Shown piece by piece: positions 43,502-54,202 of a DNA stretch of 64,000 bases. The notes under the pieces were generated by a model. The model did not search any database and was not told where the DNA came from. It saw only the letters and a program-made list of their open reading frames with translations. Each line of letters opens with the position of its first letter. Position 1 is the first letter of the stretch. The translations under genes and the position numbers were made by a program. Source of the DNA: Pseudomonas frederiksbergensis (GTDB lineage Bacteria > Pseudomonadota > Gammaproteobacteria > Pseudomonadales > Pseudomonadaceae); NCBI RefSeq assembly GCF_003732665.1, contig NZ_MOBP01000002.1, forward strand, positions 62,001 to 126,000, read 5' to 3'.

Positions 43502-45270
43502 CCACTCAAGCCTGGATCCTCCTCGGGGCCTTTTTGCTGGTGTTGGGTCTATTGGCCTGGCCCCTCGGGCGGTGGTTGACCACGGTGATGGAGGGCCGCT
43601 TTGCCCTCGGCACGCGGATTGAGTCGCCGCTGTATCGCCTGGCCGGGGTCACGCCCGAAGCGCAGATGAGTTGGCTGCAATATGCCCTCGCCCTGATCCT
43701 GTTCAACGCCCTGGGATTGCTCTTCGTCTATGCCCTGCAACGCTTGCAAGGTTTTCTGCCGTTCAACCCGCAAGGCTTCGGCGCGGTGACGCCGGACTCG
43801 TCGTTCAACACCGCCGCCAGTTTCGTCACCAACACCGACTGGCAAGGCTATGGCGGTGAATCAACGATGAGCTACCTGACGCAGATGCTCGCGCTCACCG
43901 TACAAAACTTCCTCTCGGCCGCCACCGGCATCGTCGTGGCCGTGGCGCTGATTCGCGGCTTCGCCCGCCACAGCGCCAGCAGCATCGGCAACGCCTGGGC
44001 CGACCTGACCCGCATCACGTTGTGGGTCCTGCTGCCGCTGTCGCTGATCTTCGCGCTGTTCTTCGTCAGCCAGGGCGCGATCCAGAATCTGGATCCCTAC
44101 AAAGACGTGACGACGATGGAAGTCATGCAGTACCAGGCGCCAGTGCTCACAGACGCCGGCCAACCCAAGCTCGACGCCCAGGGCAGCCCCGTCACCGTGG
44201 CCGCCAGCACCGACAAGCAAACCATCGCCATGGGCCCGGTCGCCTCGCAAGAAGCGATCAAGATGCTCGGCACCAACGGCGGCGGTTTCTTCAATGCCAA
44301 CTCGGCGCACCCTTATGAGAACCCCACCGCGCTGACAAATTTCCTGCAACTGATCGCGATTTTCCTGATCCCGACTGCGCTGTGTTTCGTCTTCGGCCAT
44401 GTCGTCGGTGACATCCGCCAAGGCTGGGCGCTGCTGGCGACGATGAGCATTATTTTTGTGGTCGCAGTGATCGCCGTCACCCACTACGAACAACTGGGCA
44501 ACCCGCAGTTTTCTGCGCTGGGCATCGATACGACGGCAGGCAATATGGAGGGCAAGGAACTGCGCTTCGGCATCAGCGCCTCCAGCCTGTTTGCTGCCGT
44601 GACCACCGCCGCGTCCTGCGGGGCGGTCAACGCCATGCACGACTCGTTCACCCCGCTGGGCGGCGCGGTGCCGCTGGTGTTGATGCAACTGGGTGAAGTG
44701 GTGTTCGGCGGCACCGGCTCGGGGCTGTACGGGATGTTGGTGTTCGCAATTCTGGCGGTGTTTATCGCCGGGCTGATGATCGGCCGCACCCCGGAATACC
44801 TGGGCAAGAAGATCGAAGCCTACGAGATGAAAATGGTCGCCATCGCGATTCTGGTGACGCCGCTGCTGGTACTTTTCGGCACCGCCATCGCGGTCATGGC
44901 CGAGGCCGGACGGCTGGGGATCGCCAACCCGGGTGCCCACGGGTTTTCAGAAATCCTCTACGCCTTCAGCTCGGCCGCCAACAACAACGGCAGCGCCTTC
45001 GCCGGGCTGTCGGCCAACACGCCGTTCTACAACACCATGCTGGCGATCGTCGCCTGGTTCGGCCGCTTCGGCGTGATCGTCCCGGTGCTCGCCATCGCCG
45101 GCAGCCTGGCGGCGAAGAAACGCCTGGCGGTCACCGGCGGCACCATGCCCACCCACGGCCTGCTGTTCGTGGTGCTGCTGATCGGCACGGTGCTGCTGGT
45201 CGGTTTGCTGAACTACGTGCCGGCGCTCGCGCTCGGACCTGTCGTCGAACACCTCAATCTGATCAAGTGA
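43498..45270 (+). CDS. kdpA: KdpA, potassium-translocating subunit
   Basis: 590 aa from the ATG at 43498. Selectivity-filter repeats are visible ([73 protein letters not shown]). Forms the K+ pathway of the KdpFABC P-type ATPase in the inner membrane. Slightly longer than E. coli KdpA (557 aa); the extra ~15-30 residues fall around 220-260 between TM segments. Confidence 0.97.
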   Translation: MTTQAWILLGAFLLVLGLLAWPLGRWLTTVMEGRFALGTRIESPLYRLAGVTPEAQMSWLQYALALILFNALGLLFVYALQRLQGFLPFNPQGFGAVTPDSSFNTAASFVTNTDWQGYGGESTMSYLTQMLALTVQNFLSAATGIVVAVALIRGFARHSASSIGNAWADLTRITLWVLLPLSLIFALFFVSQGAIQNLDPYKDVTTMEVMQYQAPVLTDAGQPKLDAQGSPVTVAASTDKQTIAMGPVASQEAIKMLGTNGGGFFNANSAHPYENPTALTNFLQLIAIFLIPTALCFVFGHVVGDIRQGWALLATMSIIFVVAVIAVTHYEQLGNPQFSALGIDTTAGNMEGKELRFGISASSLFAAVTTAASCGAVNAMHDSFTPLGGAVPLVLMQLGEVVFGGTGSGLYGMLVFAILAVFIAGLMIGRTPEYLGKKIEAYEMKMVAIAILVTPLLVLFGTAIAVMAEAGRLGIANPGAHGFSEILYAFSSAANNNGSAFAGLSANTPFYNTMLAIVAWFGRFGVIVPVLAIAGSLAAKKRLAVTGGTMPTHGLLFVVLLIGTVLLVGLLNYVPALALGPVVEHLNLIK

Positions 45271-45280
45271 GATCACGGAC

Positions 45281-47359
45281 ATGACACGCAAAGCGTTCTC
45301 CTTGTTCGACCCCAAACTCATCACCCCGGCCATCGTTGAGTCAGTGCGCAAACTCAGCCCCAGAATCCAGTGGCGCAACCCGGTGATGTTCGTCGTCTAC
45401 ATCGGCGCGATCATCACCAGCGCCCTGTGGGTCCAGGCCCTGCGCGGCCAGGGTGAGGCCAGCAGCGGATTCATCCTGGCGATTGCCCTGTGGCTGTGGT
45501 TCACCGTGCTGTTCGCCAACTTTGCCGAAGCCCTGGCCGAAGGGCGCAGTAAGGCCCAAGCGGCTTCGCTGCGGGACCTGAAAAAGGAAACCTGGGCCAA
45601 GAAACTGCGCGAACCGCACTACGGCGCCGAATGGCAATTGGCGCAATCGAGCGGCCTGTGCAAAGGCGATGTGGTGGTGGTCGAGGCCGGCGATCTGGGC
45701 GACTCAATCATCCCCGCCGACGGCGAAATCATCGAAGGCGCGGCGTCGGTGGACGAATCAGCGATCACCGGTGAATCGGCGCCGGTAATTCGCGAATGTG
45801 GCGGCGATTTCTCCGCCGTGACCGGCGGCACCCGCGTGTTGTCGGACTGGATCGTGGTGCGCGTCACCACCAACCCCGGTGAAACGTTTGTCGATCGCAT
45901 GATCGCCATGGTCGAGAACGCCAAACGGCAAAAAACCCCGAATGAAATCGCCCTGTCGATCCTGCTGGTGGCGCTGACCATCGTCTTCCTCGGCGTCACA
46001 GTGACCCTGCTGCCCTTCTCGCTGTTCGGGGTCTCGGTGGCCCAGGTCGGGACGCCGGTTTCCATCACCGTGCTGATCTCGCTGCTGGTGTGCCTGATCC
46101 CTACCACGATTGCCGGCCTGCTGTCGGCGGTCGGTGTCGCGGGCATGAGCCGCATGATGGAAGCCAACGTCATCGCCACCTCCGGCCGCGCCGTGGAGGC
46201 GGCCGGTGACGTGGACGTTCTGTTGCTGGACAAGACCGGCACCATCACCCTCGGCAACCGTCACGCCTCGGCGTTTTTGCCCGCGCCCGGGATCAAGGAA
46301 GCGGACCTGGTAGACGTGGCGCAACTCGCCTCCCTGGCCGACGAAACCCCCGAAGGCCGCAGCATCGTCGTGCTGGCCAAACAACGCTTCAACCTGCGCG
46401 AACGGGACATCGGCGCACTCGACGCCCACTTCGTGCACTTCTCGGCGCAAACCCGCATGAGCGGCGTGGACATGGGCACTCGCCAACTGCGCAAAGGCGC
46501 CGGCGAGGCGATCCTGCGCCATGTGCAAAGCCTGGGCGGCCACTTCCCCGACGCCGTGCAAACCATCGTCGAAGACGTCGCGCGCCGGGGCAGCACACCG
46601 TTGGTGGTAGCCGACGGCGCCAAGGTCTTGGGGGTGATCGAGCTCAAGGACATCGTCAAGGGCGGGATCAAGGAACGCTTCGTCGAACTGCGCCGCATGG
46701 GCATCAAGACCGTGATGGTCACCGGCGACAACCGCGTCACCGCCGCCGCCATCGCCGCCGAAGCCGGGGTCGATGACTTTCTGGCCGAAGCCACGCCGGA
46801 GCAGAAACTCGAGCTGATCCGCCGCTATCAGGCTGAAGGTCGCCTGGTGGCGATGACCGGCGACGGCACCAACGACGCCCCGGCGCTGGCCCAGGCCGAT
46901 GTCGCGGTGGCGATGAACTCAGGGACCCAAGCGGCGAAGGAAGCCGGGAACATGGTCGATCTGGACAGCAACCCGACCAAGCTCATCGAGGTGGTGGAAA
47001 CCGGTAAACAAATGCTGATGACCCGGGGCTCGCTGACCACGTTTTCGATTGCCAACGACGTGGCCAAGTATTTCGCCATCGTCCCGGCGGCGTTCGTCAC
47101 CACCTATCCGTCCCTGGCGGCGCTGAACATCATGGGGCTGACCAGTCCGAATTCCGCGGTGCTGTCGGCGGTGATTTTCAATGCGCTGATCATCATTTTC
47201 CTGATCCCGCTGGCGCTCAAAGGCGTGAAATACCGTCCGGTCGGCGCCGCCCTGTTGCTGCGGCGCAACCTGCTGATCTACGGCTTGGGCGGGGTCATCG
47301 TTCCATTCATCGGCATCAAAATCATCGACATGGCGTTGGCCGCTGTCGGTCTGGTTTGA
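45281..47359 (+). CDS. kdpB: KdpB, P-type ATPase subunit
   Basis: 692 aa. Phosphorylation motif [14 protein letters not shown] dephosphorylation loop ([13 protein letters not shown]), nucleotide domain KGAGEAI, and hinge [42 protein letters not shown]. Uses ATP to drive K+ uptake through KdpA. Ten bases after kdpA. Confidence 0.98.
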   Translation: MTRKAFSLFDPKLITPAIVESVRKLSPRIQWRNPVMFVVYIGAIITSALWVQALRGQGEASSGFILAIALWLWFTVLFANFAEALAEGRSKAQAASLRDLKKETWAKKLREPHYGAEWQLAQSSGLCKGDVVVVEAGDLGDSIIPADGEIIEGAASVDESAITGESAPVIRECGGDFSAVTGGTRVLSDWIVVRVTTNPGETFVDRMIAMVENAKRQKTPNEIALSILLVALTIVFLGVTVTLLPFSLFGVSVAQVGTPVSITVLISLLVCLIPTTIAGLLSAVGVAGMSRMMEANVIATSGRAVEAAGDVDVLLLDKTGTITLGNRHASAFLPAPGIKEADLVDVAQLASLADETPEGRSIVVLAKQRFNLRERDIGALDAHFVHFSAQTRMSGVDMGTRQLRKGAGEAILRHVQSLGGHFPDAVQTIVEDVARRGSTPLVVADGAKVLGVIELKDIVKGGIKERFVELRRMGIKTVMVTGDNRVTAAAIAAEAGVDDFLAEATPEQKLELIRRYQAEGRLVAMTGDGTNDAPALAQADVAVAMNSGTQAAKEAGNMVDLDSNPTKLIEVVETGKQMLMTRGSLTTFSIANDVAKYFAIVPAAFVTTYPSLAALNIMGLTSPNSAVLSAVIFNALIIIFLIPLALKGVKYRPVGAALLLRRNLLIYGLGGVIVPFIGIKIIDMALAAVGLV

Positions 47360-47371
47360 GGGAGCACTGTC

Positions 47372-47944
47372 ATGACCACTCAATTGCGTCCGGCGTTGAC
47401 CCTGTTGATTGTCTTTTCCCTGCTCACCGGCCTGGCTTATCCGTTGGTGACGACCGGCATTGCGCGGCTGGTGTTTCCCCATCAGGCCGCCGGCAGCCTG
47501 ATCGAGCGCGACGGCAAAACCGTCGGTTCGCTGCTCATCGGCCAGGGCTTCAGCGATCCGAAGTATTTCTGGAGCCGCCCGTCCGCCACCAGCCCCATGC
47601 CCTATAACGCCCAGGCCTCCAGCGGTTCGAACCTCGGCCCGCTGAACCCGGCGCTGATGGACGCGGTGAAGGGCCGGATCGAGGCGCTGCACGCGGCCGA
47701 TCCCGGCAACAACGCCACGGTGCCCGCCGACCTGGTCTACAGTTCCGCCAGTGGTCTTGATCCGCAGATCAGCGTGGCCGCCGCGCTGTATCAGGCCGGG
47801 CGGGTGGCGCGGGTGCGTAACGTGCCGGTGGAGAAGGTCCGGCAACTGATCGGCGAGTATGCTGAAGGCACGCTGCTCGGGTTCCTCGGCGAGCCTCGGG
47901 TCAACGTGTTGGCCCTGAACCTGGCGCTCGACGCCGCCCACTGA
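47372..47944 (+). CDS. kdpC: KdpC, potassium-ATPase stabilising subunit
   Basis: 190 aa. N-terminal TM ([26 protein letters not shown]), then periplasmic KdpC domain with [41 protein letters not shown] and [20 protein letters not shown]. Standard length. Confidence 0.97.
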   Translation: MTTQLRPALTLLIVFSLLTGLAYPLVTTGIARLVFPHQAAGSLIERDGKTVGSLLIGQGFSDPKYFWSRPSATSPMPYNAQASSGSNLGPLNPALMDAVKGRIEALHAADPGNNATVPADLVYSSASGLDPQISVAAALYQAGRVARVRNVPVEKVRQLIGEYAEGTLLGFLGEPRVNVLALNLALDAAH

Positions 47945-47970
47945 GCGGCAACTCACACACGGTGAGGGTG

Positions 47971-50667
47971 ATGGCCGAACAACGTCCTGACCCGGACCAG
48001 CTACTGGCCCGGATTCGCGAAGAGGAAGCGCAAGCCAAACGCGGTCGGCTGAAGATTTTCTTTGGCGCCAGCGCCGGGGTCGGCAAGACCTACGCCATGC
48101 TCGCCGCCGCTCATACCGCGCAGTTACAGGCCATCAACGTGCTGATCGGCGTGATCGAAACCCACGGCCGCGCCGAAACCCACGCCCTGATCGAAGGCCT
48201 CGAAATACTGCCGCTCAAACGGGTCATCGACAAGCAGCGCACCGTCAGCGAATTCGACCTCGACGCCGCCCTCGCCCGCGCACCGGGGCTGATCCTGATC
48301 GACGAACTGGCCCACTCCAATGCCGTCGGCTCGCGGCATCCGAAACGTTGGCAAGACGTGGAAGAACTGCTCAGCGCCGGGATCGACGTTTGGTCAACGA
48401 TGAACGTCCAGCACCTGGAAAGCCTCAACGACATTGTGGGCGGCATCACCGGCATTCGCGTGTGGGAAACCGTGCCCGACCATGTGTTCGATACCGCCGA
48501 CGAGGTGGTGATCGTCGACTTGCCGCCCGACGATCTGTTGCAGCGCTTGAAGGAAGGCAAGGTCTACCTGGCGCAACAGGCCGAGCGTGCGGTGCAGAAT
48601 TTCTTTCGCAAAGGCAACCTGATCGCCCTGCGCGAACTGGCGCTGCGGCGCACCGCCGACCGGGTCGACAGCGACATGTTGCAGTACCGCCAAAGCAGCG
48701 CGGTGAAACCGGTGTGGGGCACCCGCGACTCGCTGCTCGCCTGCATCGGCCCCCATGAGCAAGCGGAAAAAACCGTACGTTCGACGGCGCGCCTGGCCGC
48801 TCAGTTGAATGTGCCGTGGCACGCGGTGTATGTCGAAACCCCGGCCTTGCAGCGCTTGCCCGAAGCCAAGCGTCGGCGGGTGCTGGCAGCCCTGAAACTG
48901 GCCCAGGACATGGGCGCGCAAATCTCTACCCTGGCTGGCCAGGACATTGCCGAAGCCCTGGTGAAATATGCGCGGCTGCACAACCTGTCCAAGGTGGTAT
49001 TGGGCCGGGATGAGCATCCAAAGCGTCGATTCTGGCGTCAGGTGCTGGCGGATCGGATTGGCGCGTTGGGCGCGGATCTGGATGTGATTCAAGTGTCGTT
49101 GCCAGCCAACAGTCCGCGCCCCGAGACCGCGACTGAAACCCGCGAAAGTCCAATCCTGTGGTCAACGTATCTGTGGAGCGCCGGGATCTGCGCGGTGACG
49201 ACGCTGATTGCCTTGCCGCTGGCGAGCGTTCTGGAACAGGCCAATATCGTCATGCTGTTTTTGCTCGCGGTGGTCGCCGTGGCGGTGCGTTTCGGTCGCG
49301 GCCCGGCGGTAATGGCGGCGTTCGTGTCTGTGGGCGCCTTCGATTTTTTCTTTGTCTCGCCGCGTTTTTCTTTTGCCTTCGCCGATGTGCAGTACCTGGT
49401 GACCTTCGTGGTCATGTTGGTGGTGGCGTTGGTGATCGGGCAGATGACCGCCGGCCTGACGTATCAAGCGCGGGTGGCGCAACGGCGCGAAGACCGCATG
49501 CGGGCGCTGTATGACATGTCGCGCTTGTTGTCCGCCGCGCTGATCACCGAGCAGGTCGCCGAGATCAGCGCGCAGTTTCTGTCAGCCGAGTTTGGCGCCC
49601 GCTCGGCGTTGCTGGTGGCCGATGACAACAACAAATTGCTGGCGCCGATGTTCACCGGTGACGCCCCGCAAGTCGATCTGGCAATTGCGCAGTGGTCATT
49701 CGATAAAACCGAACCGGCCGGTTACGGCACCGACACCCTGCCCTCCAGCACCACGCTCTATCTGCCGCTGTCGGCGCCGATGCGGGTGCGTGGCATCCTC
49801 GCCGTACAGCCTCGGGATACGACGCGGCTGGTGGTCCCGGAACAGCGGCGCCTGCTCGACACTTGCGCGTCGTTGCTGGCCATCTCCCTGGAACGAATCC
49901 ACTACATCAACGTGGCCCAGGACACGACCGTGCAAATGGAATCCGAGCGCTTGCGCAACTCGCTGCTCTCGGCGATTTCCCATGATTTGCGCACGCCGTT
50001 GTCGGTGATGGTCGGGCTCGCCGAAGCGCTCAAACTGACCCAGCCAGCCTTGACCGGCGAAGCCGCTGAAATCGCTACGGCGGTGGGTGAATCGGCGCTG
50101 CGCATGAACACCCTGGTCAACAACTTGCTGGACATGGCGCGGCTGGAGTCCGGCAAAGTGGTGCTCAATCGCCAGTGGCAACCGGTGGAAGACGTGGTCG
50201 GCAGTGCGTTACGTGCCGTGCAGCCGATCCTCGGCGGGCGCAGCGTGCACGTCGCCCTGGAGGATGACTTGCCACCGGTGAGGATCGACGCGGTGCTGAT
50301 CGAACGCATCCTGATCAACCTGATCGAAAACGCCGTCAAATACACCCCGCCTGCCACCACTATCCATCTGGGTGGCTCGGCCACGGCGGACACCATTGAG
50401 GTGTGGGTCGCCGACGAAGGGCCGGGGCTGCCCCACGGTCACGAAGAGGCGATCTTCAGCAAATTCATGCGCGGCAAGAAGGAAAGCGCGATCCCCGGCG
50501 TTGGCCTGGGCCTGGCCATCTGCCGGGCCATCGCCCAGGCCCACGACGGCAGCATCGTCGGCATCACCCGGCCCGAGGGCGGCGCCTGCTTCACCTTGCG
50601 CCTGCCGCGAGAAACACCGCCCATGATCGAATCCTTTGCCCCGCAGACTGACGAGGAACAGCCATGA
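47971..50667 (+). CDS. kdpD: KdpD, K+-responsive sensor histidine kinase
   Basis: 898 aa from the ATG at 47971. N-terminal KdpD domain with Walker A GASAGVGKT (32-40) and HSNAVGSRHPKRWQDVEELL, USP-like domain, four TM helices about residues 395-490, GAF, then HisKA with SHDLRTPLSVMVGL and HATPase with ENAVKYTP. Senses low K+/osmotic stress and phosphorylates KdpE. Full length, all domains present. Confidence 0.97.
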   Translation: MAEQRPDPDQLLARIREEEAQAKRGRLKIFFGASAGVGKTYAMLAAAHTAQLQAINVLIGVIETHGRAETHALIEGLEILPLKRVIDKQRTVSEFDLDAALARAPGLILIDELAHSNAVGSRHPKRWQDVEELLSAGIDVWSTMNVQHLESLNDIVGGITGIRVWETVPDHVFDTADEVVIVDLPPDDLLQRLKEGKVYLAQQAERAVQNFFRKGNLIALRELALRRTADRVDSDMLQYRQSSAVKPVWGTRDSLLACIGPHEQAEKTVRSTARLAAQLNVPWHAVYVETPALQRLPEAKRRRVLAALKLAQDMGAQISTLAGQDIAEALVKYARLHNLSKVVLGRDEHPKRRFWRQVLADRIGALGADLDVIQVSLPANSPRPETATETRESPILWSTYLWSAGICAVTTLIALPLASVLEQANIVMLFLLAVVAVAVRFGRGPAVMAAFVSVGAFDFFFVSPRFSFAFADVQYLVTFVVMLVVALVIGQMTAGLTYQARVAQRREDRMRALYDMSRLLSAALITEQVAEISAQFLSAEFGARSALLVADDNNKLLAPMFTGDAPQVDLAIAQWSFDKTEPAGYGTDTLPSSTTLYLPLSAPMRVRGILAVQPRDTTRLVVPEQRRLLDTCASLLAISLERIHYINVAQDTTVQMESERLRNSLLSAISHDLRTPLSVMVGLAEALKLTQPALTGEAAEIATAVGESALRMNTLVNNLLDMARLESGKVVLNRQWQPVEDVVGSALRAVQPILGGRSVHVALEDDLPPVRIDAVLIERILINLIENAVKYTPPATTIHLGGSATADTIEVWVADEGPGLPHGHEEAIFSKFMRGKKESAIPGVGLGLAICRAIAQAHDGSIVGITRPEGGACFTLRLPRETPPMIESFAPQTDEEQP

Positions 50668-51353
50668 CCGAATCAGTGCCCCACGTCCTGATCATCGAGG
50701 ACGAAAAGGAAATCCGCCGCTTCGTGCGCATGGCCCTGCAAGCCGAAGGCCTGGAGGTGCATGAAGCCGACACGTTCCACCGCGGCCTCATCGACGCCGG
50801 CACCCGCCGCCCGGACCTGATCATCCTCGACCTGGGCCTGCCCGACGGCGACGGCATCGACCTGATCCGTGATGTGCGCAGTTGGTCGCCGGTGCCCATC
50901 ATCGTGTTGTCGGCACGCGGCGCCGAATCCGACAAAATCCTCGCCCTGGACACGGGCGCCGACGACTATCTGGTGAAGCCGTTTGGCACCGGGGAACTGC
51001 TTGCCCGCGTCCGCGCCCTGCTACGCCGGCAGGCGAAGGATGCCGACAATAATTCGGTGCTGAGCTTTGGCGATGTGCGCATCGACATCGAACGCCGTGT
51101 CGTGGAACGCTCCGGCGCGCCGCTGCATTTGACGCCGTTGGAGTATCGGTTGCTGGTGCACCTGTGCTCCCACCCGAATCGGGTGTTGACCCATTTGCAG
51201 TTGTTGAAAGCGGTGTGGGGGCCTTCCCATACGACGGATACGCCGTACCTGCGGGTGTTTATGGGCGGGTTGCGCAAGAAGGTCGAGGTCGACCCTTCAC
51301 AGCCGCGGCATCTGGTGACGGAGACAGGGGTTGGGTATCGGTTTATTCCCTGA
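50664..51353 (+). CDS. kdpE: KdpE, response regulator
   Basis: 229 aa, overlapping kdpD by four bases (ATGA). Receiver: DEKEIRRFV acidic pair, phospho-Asp in LIILDLGLPDG, Lys in DDYLVKPFG. C-terminal OmpR/PhoB winged helix (LHLTPLEYRLLVHLCSHPNRVLTHLQLLKAVWG). Activates the kdp operon. Confidence 0.97.
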   Translation: MTESVPHVLIIEDEKEIRRFVRMALQAEGLEVHEADTFHRGLIDAGTRRPDLIILDLGLPDGDGIDLIRDVRSWSPVPIIVLSARGAESDKILALDTGADDYLVKPFGTGELLARVRALLRRQAKDADNNSVLSFGDVRIDIERRVVERSGAPLHLTPLEYRLLVHLCSHPNRVLTHLQLLKAVWGPSHTTDTPYLRVFMGGLRKKVEVDPSQPRHLVTETGVGYRFIP

Positions 51354-51357
51354 CCCC

Positions 51358-52325
51358 GCAGGAACAAAACTTACTCGCGATGAACGGCAACGTGGCGCGC
51401 CAGACCTGACGCCTTCGCGAGCAAGCCCGCTCCCACAGGGGACTTGGGTCGATCACATACTCTTCTAACAACATCAAACCAATGTGGGAGCGGGCTTGCT
51501 CGCGAAGGCGGTGTGTCAGGTGCCATGGTTTTTGACTGTGCCGCCGTCATCGCGAGCAAGCTCGCTCCCACAGAGGACTTGGGTCGATCACATACTCTTC
51601 TAACAACCTCAAACCAATGTGGGAGCGAGCTTGCTCGCGATAGCGGTGTGTCAGGTGCCATGGTTTTTGACTGTGCCGCCGTCATCGCGAGCAAGCCCGC
51701 TCCCACAGGGGACTTGCGTCGATCACATACTCTTCTAACAACATCAAACCAATGTGGGAGCGAGCCTGCTCGCGATAGCGGTGTGTCAGGTGCCATGGTT
51801 TTTGACTGTGCCGCCGTCATCGCGAGCAAGCTCGCTCCCACAGGGGACTTGCGTCGATCACATACTCTTCTAACAACCTCAAACCAATGTGGGAGCGGGC
51901 TTGCTCGCGAAAGCGGTGTGTCAGGAGGCATTGTTTTTGCCGGTGCCACCGTCATCGCGAGCAAGCTCGCTCCCACACGGGACTTGGGTCGATCATAAAT
52001 TCTGCGGACGACACCAAACAACTGTGGGAGCGAGCCTGCTCGCGAAAGCGGTGTGTCAGGTGCCATGGTTTTTGACTGTGCCGCCGTCATCGCGAGCAAG
52101 CTCGCTCCCACAGGGGACTTGGGTCGATCACACATTCTTCTAACAACCTCAAACCAATGTGGGAGCGGGCTTGCTCGCGAAAGCGGTGTGTCAGGTGCCA
52201 TGGTTTTAGACTGTGCCGCCGTCTTCGCGAGCAAGCTCGCTCCCACAGGGGACTTGGGTTGGCCACAAATTTTGTGAACAACACCGAACAACTGTGGGAG
52301 CGAGCCTGCTCGCGAAAGCGGCGGC
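51358..52325. repeat. BIME array B, seven 135-bp units plus a degenerate first unit
   Basis: GTGGGAGCG anchors recur at 51484, 51619, 51754, 51889, 52024, 52159 and 52294, each exactly 135 bp apart. The internal spacer (GGTGTGTCAGGTGCCATGG...) and linker (GGGTCGATCACATACTCTTC...) differ from array A. Each REP pair is 88 bp wide. The first unit (51358-51437) is diverged and 126 bp from the next. The last unit has only its left half (52293-52320). Confidence 0.97.
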
Positions 52326-52356
52326 ACATCCAGCATCCCTGTCACTGACACACAGG

Positions 52357-52836
52357 CTAACCCCGCACAGCCGCCTCTATCGCCGCTATATCAATCTTGC
52401 CCATGGTCATCATGGCCTCGAACGCTCGCTTGGCCACCGCTTGATCGGGGTGGGTCACCGCGTCGGTGAGGACACGCGGGGTGATTTGCCACGACAGCCC
52501 CCATTTGTCCTGGCACCAGCCGCAGACGTTTTCTCTGCCGCCGTTGCTGATAATCGCGTTCCACAAGCGGTCGGTTTCGGCCTGGTCATCGGTCGCCACC
52601 TGGAACGAAAACGCCTCGTTATGCTTGACCCCCGAGCCGCCGTTCAGCCCCAGGCAAGGGATGCCCATCACCGTGAATTCCACCGTCAGGACATCGCCCT
52701 GCTTGCCCGCCGGGTAGTCGCTGGGGGCGCGATGCACAGCGCCCACCGCGCTGTCCGGGAAAGTCTTGGCGTAGAACGTCGCAGCTTCCAGCGCGGCGCC
52801 GTCGTACCAGAGACAAATCAGGTTTTTGCTGACCAT
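52357..52836 (-). CDS. VOC-family protein (PhnB/3-demethylubiquinone methyltransferase-like)
   Basis: 159 aa. Glyoxalase/VOC fold of the PhnB_3-demethylubiquinone group: ICLWYDGAALEAATFYAKTFPDS, LTVEFTVMGIPCLGLNGG, EAFSFQVATDDQAETDRLWNAI and CGWCQDKWGLSWQITPRVL. Despite the name, these are small metal-binding or ligand-binding proteins, not proven methyltransferases. It sits alone between BIME arrays B and C. Confidence 0.88.
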   Translation of the reverse strand: MVSKNLICLWYDGAALEAATFYAKTFPDSAVGAVHRAPSDYPAGKQGDVLTVEFTVMGIPCLGLNGGSGVKHNEAFSFQVATDDQAETDRLWNAIISNGGRENVCGWCQDKWGLSWQITPRVLTDAVTHPDQAVAKRAFEAMMTMGKIDIAAIEAAVRG

Positions 52837-52889
52837 TTTGGTTCTCCAGAATTGGGAGTGACCCGGTCATTCTAGCTGGCCCCTCTGAC

Positions 52890-53322
52890 GCCATCGCGAG
52901 CAAGCTTTACTCCTACAGGGAACGGTGCCGACCACCGATCTTGCAAACGACACCAGACAAGTGTGGGAGCGGGCTTGCTCGCGAAAGCGGTGTGTCAGGC
53001 GACATGGTTTTCGACTGTGCAATCGCCATCGCGAGCAAGCTTTGCTCCTACAGGGGTCGGTGCCGACCACCGATCCTGCAAACGACACCAGACAACTGTG
53101 GGAGCGGGCTTGCTCGCGAAAGCGGTGTGTCAGGCGACATGGTTTTTGAATGCGCCATCGCCTTCGCGAGCAAGCTTTGCTCCTACAGGGAACGGTGCCG
53201 ACCACCGATCCTGCAAACGACACCAGACAACTGTGGGAGCGGGCTTGCTCGCGAAAGCGGTGTGTCAGGCGACATGGTTTTTGAATGCGCCATCGCCTTC
53301 GCGAGCAAGCTTTGCTCCTAAA
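52890..53322. repeat. BIME array C, three 135-bp units plus a leading right half
   Basis: GTGGGAGCGGG anchors at 52963, 53098 and 53233, exactly 135 bp apart, with inverse arms ending CTTTGCTCCTAC and a GGTGCCGACCACCGATC linker. Starts with an isolated right half (TCGCGAGCAAGC...TCCTACAGGG, 52893-52919). Confidence 0.96.
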
Positions 53323-53335
53323 GGGTTCCGGGTGT

Positions 53336-54187
53336 TTACTTTTCCCAGTCAGCCTTGGGAATCACTAACCCGTGGTTACCGTTATAGGCCGCACGCTCCG
53401 GCTGTTTCCAACCCTCCAGCAGCGACTCATCGAGACGATAGATTTCCACCCCCAACGGCCGGCAAACCTTCAACGGATCTTGCGCATCAGGCCCCCACAT
53501 CGGCAACGACAAATCCCCACCCGGGCACGTCGACAGTGCACACAGCAGATCAATTTCTGCAAAGAATTCCAGATAGTCCCCCTGCTTCGCCGGGCACGCT
53601 TTCATGAAGTACATGTCGTCGTGGTTGAGGCCGGTGCACTGGAAGATGTTCAGCACGTCGTGCACATCGAATTCGGTGAGGCCGTGGGGCAATACGGCGC
53701 GGGTCAGGTTGGAGTGGCAGTGGTGATGGAAGTCCTCGCCGGTGAGCATTTTGTTCACGTAAGGGTCGCAGCGGGTGCCAAGCAGGTCGTGCAAGCGCCC
53801 GCCGTGTTCGTCGATGCCGTAGGCGGCCAGGCTGTCGTCGGTGATGGTGACCATCGGCCGCAGGAACGGCAGGTTCGACCACAAACGGTCATAGGTGGTG
53901 ACGTGGGCGCCTTGCAACTGGCGGGTGCGCGCAGCCCACATGCGTTCCCGGGGATCGTTGGCGTTCCACACGTTGAAGTCGCCGACCTGCGGCCCCACCG
54001 GCGTGGTCACGCGAAACACATGCCCTGCGGGCACTTTCCAGGCGCGACCGGTGCGGATCGGCACTTCGAATTGCTCGACCAGGGTGCGGCCGTCCTGGCT
54101 GTCGCGCACGCGGTCATAGAACGCCTTGTCGACCTGCAACGCGGCGCCTTTGCTGACTTGGTAGGCCGCTGGATAATCCTTGTACAT
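53336..54187 (-). CDS. DUF1989 / urea carboxylase-associated family protein
   Basis: 283 aa. Motifs WKVPAGHVFRVTTPVGPQVGDFNVWNAND, TYDRLWSNLPFLRPMVTITDDSL, GTRCDPYVNKMLTGEDFHHHCHSNLTRAV and LSTCPGGDLS define the family (conserved Cys/His cluster, possible metal site). Members sit beside urea carboxylase or guanidine/carboxylase genes; function unclear. Co-directional with the GntR gene 15 bp upstream, so likely regulated by it. Confidence 0.88.
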   Translation of the reverse strand: MYKDYPAAYQVSKGAALQVDKAFYDRVRDSQDGRTLVEQFEVPIRTGRAWKVPAGHVFRVTTPVGPQVGDFNVWNANDPRERMWAARTRQLQGAHVTTYDRLWSNLPFLRPMVTITDDSLAAYGIDEHGGRLHDLLGTRCDPYVNKMLTGEDFHHHCHSNLTRAVLPHGLTEFDVHDVLNIFQCTGLNHDDMYFMKACPAKQGDYLEFFAEIDLLCALSTCPGGDLSLPMWGPDAQDPLKVCRPLGVEIYRLDESLLEGWKQPERAAYNGNHGLVIPKADWEK

Positions 54188-54202
54188 GATGAATCCTCTT
54201 TT

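Noticed and set aside
51371..52351. 326-codon frame full of VGASLLAMTAAQSK-type peptides
   Set aside because: Same artefact in BIME array B; also 135-bp period, no start signals.
36801..53322. CRISPR array look-alike for the 135-bp arrays
   Set aside because: Repeated units are REP palindromes with near-identical 'spacers', much longer than CRISPR units, and no cas genes are present.
52867..53607. Frames of 118, 126 and 214 codons in array C
   Set aside because: Palindrome-derived peptides (GAGLLAKAVCQA); overlap the real DUF1989 gene on the other strand.
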